Shown one piece after another: positions 57,369 to 64,000 of a stretch of 64,000 nt of DNA (positions are counted from its first letter, which is position 1; every line of letters begins with the position of its first letter). Both the position numbers and the translations under genes were made by a program. The notes beneath the pieces are model-generated. The model saw nothing but the letters and a program-made list of their open reading frames with translations, made no database searches and was not told where the DNA came from. The DNA is from Citrifermentans bremense (GTDB taxonomy: Bacteria; Desulfobacterota; Desulfuromonadia; Geobacterales; Geobacteraceae), in assembly GCF_014218275.1 (NCBI RefSeq), contig NZ_AP023213.1:2582001-2646000 (forward strand), in the 5' to 3' direction.

Positions 57369-57749
57369 CTAGGGACGGCAGTAGGTGATGGCGGTGATCA
57401 CAGCCCCCTGCGGGTCCTGGATGACGCAGAAGCGCCCCACCCGGGGGATGTCGGTCGCGGGAACCAGCACCTTCCCCCCGAGCTCCGCTGCGAGGAGGGC
57501 GGTCGCGTCGACATCGGTGACCGTCACGTAAGCCCCCCAGCCGACAGGCTTGCGCTGACCGGGGCGCCGCGGGGTCATCCCCCCTACCTCGCGGTCCCCC
57601 ACCTTGATCAGGGCGTAATCCTCCGAGCCGCTCCACGGTTCGGTCTTCCAGCCGAAGAGCCTTCCGTAGAAGGCCCGGGAAGCGGCCACATCCGGCGTGC
57701 TCAGTTCCAGCCAGCTGAAAGCCCCCTGCTCCTTGAATTGATCGGCCAT
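57369..57749 (-). CDS. VOC family (glyoxalase/dioxygenase-fold) protein
   Basis: The 126-residue protein is a two-module VOC fold: FSWLELSTPDVAASRAFYGRLFGW in the first module and WGAYVTVTDVDATALLAAELGG with VIQDPQGAVITAI in the second. It resembles the YwbC/PhnB-like or 27-kDa antigen group, whose enzymes are mostly unassigned. It is monocistronic, with GGGGGTGAC upstream of the ATG. Confidence 0.85.
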   Translation of the reverse strand: MADQFKEQGAFSWLELSTPDVAASRAFYGRLFGWKTEPWSGSEDYALIKVGDREVGGMTPRRPGQRKPVGWGAYVTVTDVDATALLAAELGGKVLVPATDIPRVGRFCVIQDPQGAVITAITYCRP

Positions 57750-57806
57750 CTGGTCACCCCCTGTAAAAGGTATGTCAGCCGCATCAAATTATAGGGGAGG
57801 AGCCTT

Positions 57807-58268
57807 TCAGCGCAACCCGATCCGCCCAAGGGCGATGCCGATCCACTTGTTGAGCGGGTTGTCGCGCGAAAGAAACCTGATGGGAGGGGGCTTTCTGGTG
57901 CCGAGCACGTGCAAGAGCGCCAGGATCTCAGGACTTCCTCCGGCCTCCATCCCCTTCCTGAGGGCCGCTAGCGCCTCGGGCTTTTGCCCGGCGATCTGGT
58001 GCACTTTGGCAAGGTTCAGGTGGTGGGCCGGGTTTTGCGGCTCGATCTCCAGCGAGGCGAGGCAGAGGTCGCGCCCTTTCCTCACCTGCCCCCGCTCCTT
58101 GGCGATGCAGTACCCAAGGTACGAGTGCAGGGCGGGGTTGTCCTGCACCTTGAAGGCCCGCTCCAACAAGGGAAGGGCCGCCTGGGGGTCCCCCCCCGAC
58201 AGCACCTCGATGGCGCGCTGGCAAAGTTTTAACGGATCGTCCTGCGGCATGAGCTCCATCGGTCCCAC
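57807..58268 (-). CDS. TPR repeat protein
   Basis: The 153-residue cytoplasmic protein contains about three TPR-like helix pairs (LCQRAIEVLSGGDPQAALPLLERAF region, HSYLGYCIAKERGQVRKG, HHLNLAKVHQIAGQKPEALAAL) and a basic C-terminus. It has no signal peptide. The gene lies 9 bases after the HAD hydrolase gene on the same strand, so the two may form an operon. The partner is unknown. Confidence 0.8.
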   Translation of the reverse strand: MGPMELMPQDDPLKLCQRAIEVLSGGDPQAALPLLERAFKVQDNPALHSYLGYCIAKERGQVRKGRDLCLASLEIEPQNPAHHLNLAKVHQIAGQKPEALAALRKGMEAGGSPEILALLHVLGTRKPPPIRFLSRDNPLNKWIGIALGRIGLR

Positions 58269-58277
58269 CTCCGGCGA

Positions 58278-58916
58278 CTACAGCAGTAACAGCAGTTCCT
58301 GGTGCTTCTCAATCCTTGCCAGCGCGGGCATCTCACCGCGGTAGGCGACAAACGGGACCCCGGCAGCGTCGGCCGCCTGGCGGTCCACCTCGGAATCCCC
58401 GATGAAAAGGGCCTCTTCCGGTGCGATGCCGTATCGCTCCAGCACCTTCCAAAGCGGCTCCGGGTGCGGTTTCGGGTTTTGCACCAGCGCCGCGGTCATG
58501 ACGCAGCTGAAATAGGGGGCGAGCCCGAAGCTCTCCAAGAGCAGGTCCATGGAGCTTGCCCTGTTGGTGCAGACGGCGAGCTCCACCCTCCCCTTCAGCG
58601 CCTCCAGCGTCTCCCTCAACCCCTCCTCCATCACCATCAGGGGAAAGAGCTTCCTGTAGTCGATGCTGGCCGAAAAGGCCCGCACCTCGTCCATCCGGTC
58701 GAAGCCGGCGAAGATATGGGAGAGCACGTCCTTGTTGCAGTAGGTATGCAGGATCCGCATCAGCTCGGCGTCGCTTCGGTCCAGAGGCGCCTTGCCGAAG
58801 CGTTCCACCACCTGTCCGTAGAAGGCGTAGTTCGCCTCGAAGGAGTCGAACAGCACCCCGTCGCAGTCGTAGATGACCGCCTTGGTCTCTTTTTTCAAAA
58901 TATTCTCCGCGGGCAC
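58278..58916 (-). CDS. HAD family hydrolase (phosphoglycolate phosphatase-like)
   Basis: The 212-residue protein has the HAD motifs: nucleophile DCDGVLFDS, motif II VCTNRAS, the conserved Lys in QNPKPHPEPL, and the acidic motif FIGDSEVDRQAA. The helical cap between residues 20 and 95 is of the C1 type found in phosphoglycolate phosphatases and beta-phosphoglucomutases. The substrate is unknown. It lies 6 bases downstream of the HNH gene on the same strand. Confidence 0.88.
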   Translation of the reverse strand: MPAENILKKETKAVIYDCDGVLFDSFEANYAFYGQVVERFGKAPLDRSDAELMRILHTYCNKDVLSHIFAGFDRMDEVRAFSASIDYRKLFPLMVMEEGLRETLEALKGRVELAVCTNRASSMDLLLESFGLAPYFSCVMTAALVQNPKPHPEPLWKVLERYGIAPEEALFIGDSEVDRQAADAAGVPFVAYRGEMPALARIEKHQELLLLL

Positions 58917-58922
58917 AGCCCG

Positions 58923-59228
58923 TTACTTCTGCTGGTTCCCGGCAAGCGTCTCCAGGTATTCCTCCCACTCGATGGGAAGCATGTGCTTCTTCTTGTTGTT
59001 ACATTCCTTGCAGGCGGGGACCACGTTGCCGCGGGTCGACTTCCCCCCGCGGATCACCGGCACCACGTGGTCCATGGAAAGCTCGGCGGGCGGGAACTTC
59101 CCGCCGCACCAGTGGCAGGCGCCGCGCCCAAGGCGGTTTTTCCACCACTGGCTGCGGCGCAGCTCGCGCGCCTTCTCACGTTCCCTGCGTATCTCCTCCT
59201 CGGAGACCTCGATGATGAAATAGTCCAA
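58923..59228 (-). CDS. HNH endonuclease domain protein
   Basis: The 101-residue protein carries a compact HNH motif: CHWCGGKFPPAELSMDHVVP with zinc cysteines and catalytic His, then GGKSTRGNVVPACKECNNKK. The N-terminal part is charged (EEEIRREREKARELRRSQ). Such small HNH proteins occur in housekeeping regions as well as in mobile elements; nothing around it suggests mobility. It lies between the HAD gene and rnhA, all on the same strand. Confidence 0.9.
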   Translation of the reverse strand: MDYFIIEVSEEEIRREREKARELRRSQWWKNRLGRGACHWCGGKFPPAELSMDHVVPVIRGGKSTRGNVVPACKECNNKKKHMLPIEWEEYLETLAGNQQK

Positions 59229-59259
59229 TCCGCTTCCTCTGCTTCCTGCTTTTCCCGCG

Positions 59260-59706
59260 TTACCTGCCGTTGCCGGCTCGCCAGCTGTCGATGGCCGCGC
59301 GCGCCAGTTCGTCGCAGCGCTCGTTCTCCACGTGGCCGTTGTGGCCGCGCACCCAGACCCAGCGGATCTTGTGCACCTTCGAGAGTTCGAGGAGCCGCTC
59401 CCAGAGGTCGCGGTTTAACACCGGTTCCTTCTTGGAGTTCACCCAGCCGCGCTTGACCCAGCCGGAAAGCCACTCGGTCATCCCCTTAGCCAGGTACTGG
59501 CTATCGGTGGTGACCACAACCTCGCAGGGGCGTTTCAGCGCCTCCAGCGCGGCGATAGCGGCGCTCATCTCCATCCGGTTGTTCGTGGTCTCACCCTCGG
59601 CGCCGGAGATCTCCTTCACCGTCTCGCCGCAGCGCAGGATGCTGCCGTACCCCCCGACGCCGGGGTTGCCGCTGCAGGCCCCGTCGCAAAAGATCTCAAC
59701 CTGCAT
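59260..59706 (-). CDS. rnhA: Ribonuclease HI
   Basis: The 148-residue enzyme cleaves the RNA strand of RNA-DNA hybrids. The catalytic acids are in [16 protein letters not shown] (Asp), [14 protein letters not shown] (Glu), [13 protein letters not shown] (Asp) and the last Asp in ENERCDELA. The basic protrusion ([14 protein letters not shown]) is present, and RGHNGHVEN carries the active-site His. Its start overlaps the end of plsC by 11 bases, so the two are co-transcribed. Confidence 0.96.
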   Translation of the reverse strand: MQVEIFCDGACSGNPGVGGYGSILRCGETVKEISGAEGETTNNRMEMSAAIAALEALKRPCEVVVTTDSQYLAKGMTEWLSGWVKRGWVNSKKEPVLNRDLWERLLELSKVHKIRWVWVRGHNGHVENERCDELARAAIDSWRAGNGR

Positions 59707-60349
59707 CGACGCTCCCCCTGTCCTGCTGCAAAAGCGAGGCGATCGCCTCCATCACCCGGTCCACGATCAGCTGGTGGGTCTCCTTGCAGTCTTCCAGCGC
59801 GTAGAGGTCGGAGAAGTCGAGCGGGTGGCCGAAGCGGACCGCCCCCTGGGCGCCCAGCGCCGGGAACTTCCAGCGGTTCACGCCGGTGAGCGCGGTCGGT
59901 ATCACCTGGGGCCTCGTGTCGTAGATGATCTTGCCCACGCCACGGTTCCCCTTGCCGAGCACCCCGTCCTTGTGCCTGGTCCCCTCGGGGAAGAGCATCA
60001 CCTTCTGGTCCGCCAAGAGCGCGTTGATCTGCTTTCCGGCGCGGATGTCGCGGCCGCGGCGCACCGGGAAGGCGCCCCAGGAGCGGTAGACGAGCCCCAT
60101 GAAGCGGCTTTGGAACAGCTCCTCCTTGGCCGGGGCCCAGAGCATCTGCAGCGGATGGCGCCTGATGACGGCCCAGGGGAGGAAGATCGTGTCGTAGGCG
60201 GAGATATGGTTGGAAGCGACCAGCACCCCTCCCGAACCGGGGATGCGCTCGGCGCCGTGAACGGTGAAGCGGTTGAGCGCGGAGGCGTAGCAGCCGATCA
60301 CCCAGACGGAAAAGGTGACCCAGAGGCGACGCAGAAGTGAGACCTTCAA
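59696..60349 (-). CDS. plsC: 1-acyl-sn-glycerol-3-phosphate acyltransferase
   Basis: The 217-residue membrane-associated enzyme makes phosphatidic acid from lysophosphatidic acid. The acyltransferase motifs are [13 protein letters not shown] (NHX4D), [21 protein letters not shown] and [10 protein letters not shown] hydrophobic N-terminal segment ([14 protein letters not shown]) could anchor it. It precedes rnhA with an 11-base overlap. Confidence 0.92.
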   Translation of the reverse strand: MKVSLLRRLWVTFSVWVIGCYASALNRFTVHGAERIPGSGGVLVASNHISAYDTIFLPWAVIRRHPLQMLWAPAKEELFQSRFMGLVYRSWGAFPVRRGRDIRAGKQINALLADQKVMLFPEGTRHKDGVLGKGNRGVGKIIYDTRPQVIPTALTGVNRWKFPALGAQGAVRFGHPLDFSDLYALEDCKETHQLIVDRVMEAIASLLQQDRGSVDAG

Positions 60350-60440
60350 GGAAGAGACCCCTCATGCAGTGGATTTTGTTGCTGAGAACGATGATTTATA
60401 GCATGAATGGCGGACCGGGGGCAACCGTTTCCAGCCAAGA

Positions 60441-61829
60441 TCAACCGTTGACGGTAAAGTAGAAAGTCGCTCCCTCCCCAGGCCTACCTTCTCCCCAGAC
60501 CCGGCCGTTGTGCCGCCGTATGATGCGGCGCACCGTGGCGAGCCCAAGGCCTGTGCCGGGGAACTCCCGGGCCGAGTGCAGGCGCCTGAAGGGTTGGAAG
60601 AGCTCCTCGGCGCGGAGGTTGTCGAAGCCGGCGCCGTTGTCCTTGACGAAGACCACCAGCTCCCTCTGCTCATTGCACAGGGTACCGAGCTCGATCACGG
60701 GCTCGGTCACGTTCGAGGTGTACTTCCAGGCGTTGGACAAAAGGTTGCCCAGGGCGATGCGCAACAGTTCCCGGTCCCCATGGACCAGAACCCGCTCGGG
60801 AAGCTTCAGCGCCACCTCCCGCCCCGGCGTGTCCAGCTGCAGCTGCGCGGCAAGTTCTTGCGCCAGCTGGGCCAAGTCCACAGTGGTGGAGACCATCTCC
60901 ATCTCCGTTACGTGGCAAAGGGTCATCAGCGCCTCGATCATCGACTCCATCTGCACGCAACCGTCGTTGACGAGCGAAACGAAGAAGCGGCCGTTTTCGT
61001 CGAGCAACGCGCTGTACCCCTGCAGTTCCTGCGCCGAACTGTAGATCCTGGTAAGGGGCGCGCGGAGGTCATGGGCGACCGCCAGACAGAACGCCTCCAG
61101 CTCCCGGTTCACCTGCTGCAGCTCGCAGGCCTGCCTGGTCAGGGCCAGGTTCAACTGGGCAGCCTCGCGCTCGGCAAGTCGCTGGGCCGTAACGTCCCGC
61201 ACCACCTCGATGCCGAGGGCGGGCCTGCCGTCCACCCCGTTCAGCACCGAGCCGGTGATCTCCACGTAGCGCCCGCCGTCTAAAGGATCCGGGCTCACCT
61301 TAGCGCGGTGCACCTTGCCGTCTTCGAAGGCGGCCGCCAGATGACAGCCGGGGCAGATCTCCTTTTCCTGGCGGTACGCCTGATAGCAGGGTTCTCCGAC
61401 ATGGCGCCCCATCATCTCGACGTGGGCCCGGTTTTGGTAGACGATGGTCATGTCAGGGGCCTGGATGGAGATCGCGTCACCCATCGCCTCGACGATACCC
61501 CGCAGCTTGGCCCTGTCGTCCTCCGACTTTTCCAGGGCGTTTTTCAGGGCCGACTCCAGCTGGTCCTGCAGCCGATGTGACCGCCTGCTGGAAAGGAGCA
61601 GGCAGCAGACCAGGAAGACCACCAGGGAGAACTCAGCCACCTGGTGCAGATCCGGGTGCAGCAGCTTTTGGTAGAAAGAGCCTCCGTCGAAGAGGAAATG
61701 GATTATGGCCGCCTGAAGCAGCCAGAACAGCAGGATAAGGCCGCACCCAAGCAGCGCCTGGAGCAGGAAGGACCTCCCGCCCGCCTCGGAGAGGCCGGCG
61801 CAGAAAGAAAGGCGCAATTTCAACTCCAC
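60441..61829 (-). CDS. Membrane sensor histidine kinase with a cysteine-bearing PAS domain
   Basis: The 462-residue protein has two membrane helices (about 25-50 and 67-82), a coiled coil and a PAS domain (about 110-220). The PAS contains CYQAYRQEKEICPGCH, that is a Cys and a CxxCH pair in a domain that should be cytoplasmic. HisKA follows with FCLAVAHDLRAPLTRI, then HATPase with LSNAWKYTS and GTGLGLATVRRI. The start is GTG at 61829, with GAAGGGG upstream, and overlaps the end of amrS by 10 bases. The cysteines may bind metal or an iron-sulfur cluster rather than heme; this is inference. Confidence 0.9.
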   Translation of the reverse strand: MELKLRLSFCAGLSEAGGRSFLLQALLGCGLILLFWLLQAAIIHFLFDGGSFYQKLLHPDLHQVAEFSLVVFLVCCLLLSSRRSHRLQDQLESALKNALEKSEDDRAKLRGIVEAMGDAISIQAPDMTIVYQNRAHVEMMGRHVGEPCYQAYRQEKEICPGCHLAAAFEDGKVHRAKVSPDPLDGGRYVEITGSVLNGVDGRPALGIEVVRDVTAQRLAEREAAQLNLALTRQACELQQVNRELEAFCLAVAHDLRAPLTRIYSSAQELQGYSALLDENGRFFVSLVNDGCVQMESMIEALMTLCHVTEMEMVSTTVDLAQLAQELAAQLQLDTPGREVALKLPERVLVHGDRELLRIALGNLLSNAWKYTSNVTEPVIELGTLCNEQRELVVFVKDNGAGFDNLRAEELFQPFRRLHSAREFPGTGLGLATVRRIIRRHNGRVWGEGRPGEGATFYFTVNG

Positions 61830-62833
61830 ACCCCTTCGACCGCGGCTCCGCAGGAGCCACAGCGCCCCTGCGCCAGTAGGTTTTCCTCCACCACGTAGCC
61901 GTACCTTCGGATCAGCAGCGCACCGCAGCCCGGGCAGTAGCTGTTCTCCCCCCCCTCGCCAGGGACGTTCCCCTCGTACACGTAGCGCAAGCCAGCTTCA
62001 AGCCCCAAGTCGCGTGCCTTTCTCAGCGTCGAGACGGGAGTGCGTGGCTCGTCCGTCAGGCGATAGGTCGGGTAAAACTGGCTCACGTGCCACGGGGTGT
62101 CCACGCCGACCTCGTCGGCGATGAAGCGCGCGATGCCGCGCAACTCATCTTCGGAGTCGTTGCGGTTGGGGATCACCAGGGTAGTGATCTCGATCCAGAT
62201 GCCGAGCCTCTTGTACTGCCTGATGCAGTCGAGCACCTCGTCGAGTGAGGCGCCCACCACCTCGCGGTAGAAGGAATCGCTGAAACCTTTGAGATCGATG
62301 TTGGCTGCGTCCAGATAGGGAGCCATCACCGAGAGCGCCTCGCTGGTGATGTAGCCGTTGGTGACGAAGATGTTCTTGAGGCCTGCCTCGCGGGCCAGCT
62401 TGGCCGTCTCGTAGGCGTACTCGAAGAAGATGGTGGGCTCGGTGTAGGTGTAGGCTATGGAACGGCAGCCGGCAGCAAGGGCACGCTCCACGATCTGCTC
62501 CGGCGAAAGCGCAAAGCCGGCACGCTCGACGCTCTGCTCGTCGGGCTGTGAGATGCTGTAGTTCTGGCAGTGCAGGCAACGGAAGTTGCACCCCACCGTG
62601 GCTACGGAGTAGGAGCGGCTCCCCGGAAGCAGATGGAAGAGGGGCTTTTTCTCTATGGGGTCCACGTGCTCGGCCACGGCGCGCCCGTAGACCAGTGAGT
62701 AGAGCACCCCCGCGCGGTTCTGTCGCACCCTGCAGTGCCCGAACTTTCCGCTGCCGATCAGGCAGCGGAAGCGGCACAGGCCGCAGCGAACCCGCTCCCC
62801 GTCAAGCTTTTCGTAAAACATGGCTTCTTTCAT
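61820..62833 (-). CDS. amrS: AmmeMemoRadiSam system radical SAM enzyme
   Basis: The 337-residue radical SAM protein has the cluster motif VGCNFRCLHCQNYSISQ (CxxxCxxC). An N-terminal zinc-like motif, CGLCRFRCLIGSGKFGHC, and a C-terminal pair CPGC and CGSC frame the enzyme, as in family members. Together with an AMMECR1 and a Memo domain protein it forms the AmmeMemoRadiSam system, whose reaction is not settled. Neither partner is encoded in this window. The downstream histidine kinase overlaps its stop by 10 bases. Confidence 0.93.
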   Translation of the reverse strand: MKEAMFYEKLDGERVRCGLCRFRCLIGSGKFGHCRVRQNRAGVLYSLVYGRAVAEHVDPIEKKPLFHLLPGSRSYSVATVGCNFRCLHCQNYSISQPDEQSVERAGFALSPEQIVERALAAGCRSIAYTYTEPTIFFEYAYETAKLAREAGLKNIFVTNGYITSEALSVMAPYLDAANIDLKGFSDSFYREVVGASLDEVLDCIRQYKRLGIWIEITTLVIPNRNDSEDELRGIARFIADEVGVDTPWHVSQFYPTYRLTDEPRTPVSTLRKARDLGLEAGLRYVYEGNVPGEGGENSYCPGCGALLIRRYGYVVEENLLAQGRCGSCGAAVEGVWS

Positions 62834-63291
62834 GATCTCCCTCCTTGGGTCTTCGCCCCGGGCGGAACAAGAATTAGCGGCGGCAAATATAGCATCCGGA
62901 TCAGAAAAACTCCAGCTGAAAGTGGGGAATTGTCAGCTATCCCGCCGATAAAGGGAAAAATTCTCCAAACCGTCGTTACGGGACGAAGGTGCGGAAAAAA
63001 AAATTTCCCGGCGCTCCCCCTTTACGTAAGGATCAACTCCAATCTGTAAAAATGGCATACCCGTGTTTGATATCGGAAAACTGTTGTCATGCCGATGAGT
63101 TGTAAATCAAATTCCTGAAGTTTCAAGATCCGGAGACAAGGTTGTTTTAAAATGAAGGCTCGGCGAAGCAAGGGGGAGGAAAAGCTAAACTACTGTTTTA
63201 GGGCATTTTTTCGGAAATTTTACACTTGACCCGGACGTCGCTTTATATATAGTGTCGAAATCATAATTCTGCCTATAGGAGAAAAACAAAC
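62834..63291. other. Gene-less stretch between amrS and the zinc-ribbon gene
   Basis: This 458-base divergent region is A/T-richer than its surroundings. It contains the promoter of the zinc-ribbon gene near its right end. A short sequence near 62970-62993 (CAAACCG-loop-CGGGACG) looks a little like part of a GEMM riboswitch, but the rest of the motif is absent. No gene was found in it. Confidence 0.45.
63226..63253 (+). promoter_or_regulatory. Sigma-70-type promoter of the zinc-ribbon gene
   Basis: TTGACC (63226-63231) and TATAGT (63248-63253) are separated by 16 bases, embedded in the T/A-rich TTTATATATAG. The ATG lies about 32 bases after the expected start site. Confidence 0.6.
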
Positions 63292-63450
63292 ATGCAATGC
63301 CCCCACTGCAGCAGCAAAAAAGGAATCGAGATCGACATGCATTCCGACGGCTACGCGAAGGACCTGCTGGAATGCACCTCGTGCGGCACGGTCTGGCTGG
63401 AAAAACACAGCAAGATCATCATGGTCAGCAAGCAGCAGCAGGCTGCCTGA
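63292..63450 (+). CDS. Small zinc-ribbon protein
   Basis: The 52-residue protein begins MQCPHCSSKKG and later has ECTSCGTVW, two CxxC knuckles that should form a zinc ribbon; the tail is Lys/Gln-rich (SKIIMVSKQQQAA). AGGAG lies 9 bases upstream of the ATG, and a strong promoter and a terminator flank it, so it is a single-gene unit despite its size. Zinc ribbons of this kind often bind nucleic acid or a protein partner; the role is unknown. Confidence 0.75.
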   Translation: MQCPHCSSKKGIEIDMHSDGYAKDLLECTSCGTVWLEKHSKIIMVSKQQQAA

Positions 63451-63458
63451 TCGGGAAT

Positions 63459-63480
63459 GGGGGCGCTAAGGCGCCCCCCC
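63459..63480 (+). terminator. Terminator of the zinc-ribbon gene
   Basis: GGGGGCGC and GCGCCCCC form an 8-bp stem with a 4-base loop, 8 bases past the stop; the T-run (CCGTTTCC) is weak. Confidence 0.55.
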
Positions 63481-63506
63481 CTCCGTTTCCTTGGGCAAAA
63501 ATTCCC

Positions 63507-64000
63507 CTACCAGCCGGGAACCTCCGGCACTACCCCGTCCACTCCCAGAGCAACCCTTTCCAGGAAGCTGTCGTAGACCGGCGCCAGCTTTTCCCAATCG
63601 TAGCGCCCGACGAAGCAGTCCAGCACCTCACCTCTTTCGCGCTCCAGTATCAGCTCTCTCAACCGCTCCGCCAAATTCCCATCGTCGCGGTAGAGCACCC
63701 TCTCCCGGGCCTCGTCAGGAACATGCTCCGGGTAGGCGAGCCGGTCCGGTAAAAGCGGACGACAGCCGCAGTAAAGGGCCTGCACCACGCTCGCGCCGAA
63801 GAACTCCTGGCGCGAGGTGACCGGCAGGATGTCGGCCCTCCAGAGCCAGGCTGCGTAATCGGAAAAGCGTTCCAGATACCCCCACTGCACCACGCGCGAG
63901 CCGAGCCTTTCCCGCGCCTGCCGGAACACCCCGGGCCCGCGCCCGAAGGACTCACCCACCACCGCGACCTCGAACTCGACCCCGTCGTTGGCCAGCCGGT
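63507..64000 (-). CDS. C-terminal part of a DUF3524/QTMAN-like glycosyltransferase, partial
   Basis: The frame is open to the right edge, so the N-terminus is missing; about 164 residues are visible. The sequence has a GT-B C-terminal domain: FEVAVVGESFG, VVQWGYLERFSDYAAWLWRADILPVTS, then EFFGASVVQALYCGCRPLLP and RLAYPEHVP. This order resembles the DUF3524 family, whose animal member GTDC1 (QTMAN) mannosylates queuosine in tRNA. A general glycosyltransferase 1 assignment is the safer reading. The GTG at 63962 is an internal codon, not the start. Confidence 0.7.
   Translation of the reverse strand, partial: RLANDGVEFEVAVVGESFGRGPGVFRQARERLGSRVVQWGYLERFSDYAAWLWRADILPVTSRQEFFGASVVQALYCGCRPLLPDRLAYPEHVPDEARERVLYRDDGNLAERLRELILERERGEVLDCFVGRYDWEKLAPVYDSFLERVALGVDGVVPEVPGW

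Noticed and set aside
58923..59228. HNH endonuclease as a sign of a mobile intron or phage remnant
   Set aside because: It is intact, co-oriented with housekeeping genes and not flanked by repeats or broken genes.
62940..63010. GEMM riboswitch upstream of the zinc-ribbon gene
   Set aside because: Only a CAAACC-hairpin-GGGACG-like fragment is present; the GCAAAGCC string and second helix are absent.

Overview
The window looks like chromosome of a GC-rich Desulfuromonadales bacterium, most likely Geobacteraceae (Geobacter, Geomonas or Citrifermentans). This rests on the mix of genes, not on a database match: a 12-heme periplasmic cytochrome c, many hybrid histidine kinases and HD-GYP proteins, sigma-54 regulators with sigma-54-like promoters, fused PutA, LemA/TPM and AmmeMemoRadiSam genes. 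No rRNA, tRNA, insertion sequence, prophage or CRISPR array was seen. Genes are dense and mostly housekeeping or signalling.

Layout. 1-1.5 kb: end of a ChaN-like gene, then a flagellar pair (FliK-like, FlhB C-terminal-like). 1.6-6.6 kb: a two-component cluster (hybrid kinase, HD-GYP regulator, NtrC-type regulator). 6.7-8.1 kb: a small acidic Cys protein and fructose-1,6-bisphosphatase. 8.4-13.3 kb: proline catabolism, with PutA and a sigma-54 activator that share an operator-like palindrome. 13.4-17.1 kb: trpE divergent from htpG. 17.1-26 kb: a small membrane protein, two more hybrid kinases, a dipeptide epimerase with a DUF819 membrane protein, and a MshEN-receiver protein. 26-32.2 kb: LemA/TPM operon, a glycosidase with a metallophosphoesterase, a small Cys protein and a serine hydrolase with a histone-like tail. 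32.4-36 kb: dodecaheme cytochrome, CDF cation transporter, recJ. 36.1-43 kb: spoIID-queA-tgt-yajC-secD-secF-TPR run (cell wall, queuosine tRNA modification, protein export). 43-48 kb: a heme-motif HD-GYP sensor behind a sigma-54-like promoter and a structured leader, a pair of oligopeptide-type ABC ATPases and an ArsR regulator. 48-52.3 kb: pmbA, then nadK-recN-acetyltransferase. 52.4-57.3 kb: glycogen phosphorylase, rarA, pfkA. 57.4-62.8 kb: VOC protein, TPR, HAD, HNH, rnhA, plsC, and amrS with a sensor kinase. 63-64 kb: a tiny zinc-ribbon protein and the C-terminal part of a DUF3524/QTMAN-like glycosyltransferase.

How parts fit together. Two sigma-54-dependent regulators and three sigma-54-like promoters suggest that proline use, flagellar and second-messenger genes answer to RpoN. 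Two HD-GYP proteins and one MshEN domain point to cyclic-dinucleotide signalling. Glycogen phosphorylase, PfkA and FBPase cover storage-sugar breakdown and the glycolysis/gluconeogenesis branch point. QueA and Tgt make the queuosine precursor in tRNA, and the glycosyltransferase at the right edge belongs to a family whose animal member glycosylates queuosine.

The most interesting leads are the HD-GYP leader RNA (two mutually exclusive helices downstream of a sigma-54-like promoter), the shared putA/regulator palindrome, the MshEN-receiver protein, and the serine hydrolase with a strongly basic tail. Function calls come from motif recognition by eye; no homology search was run.
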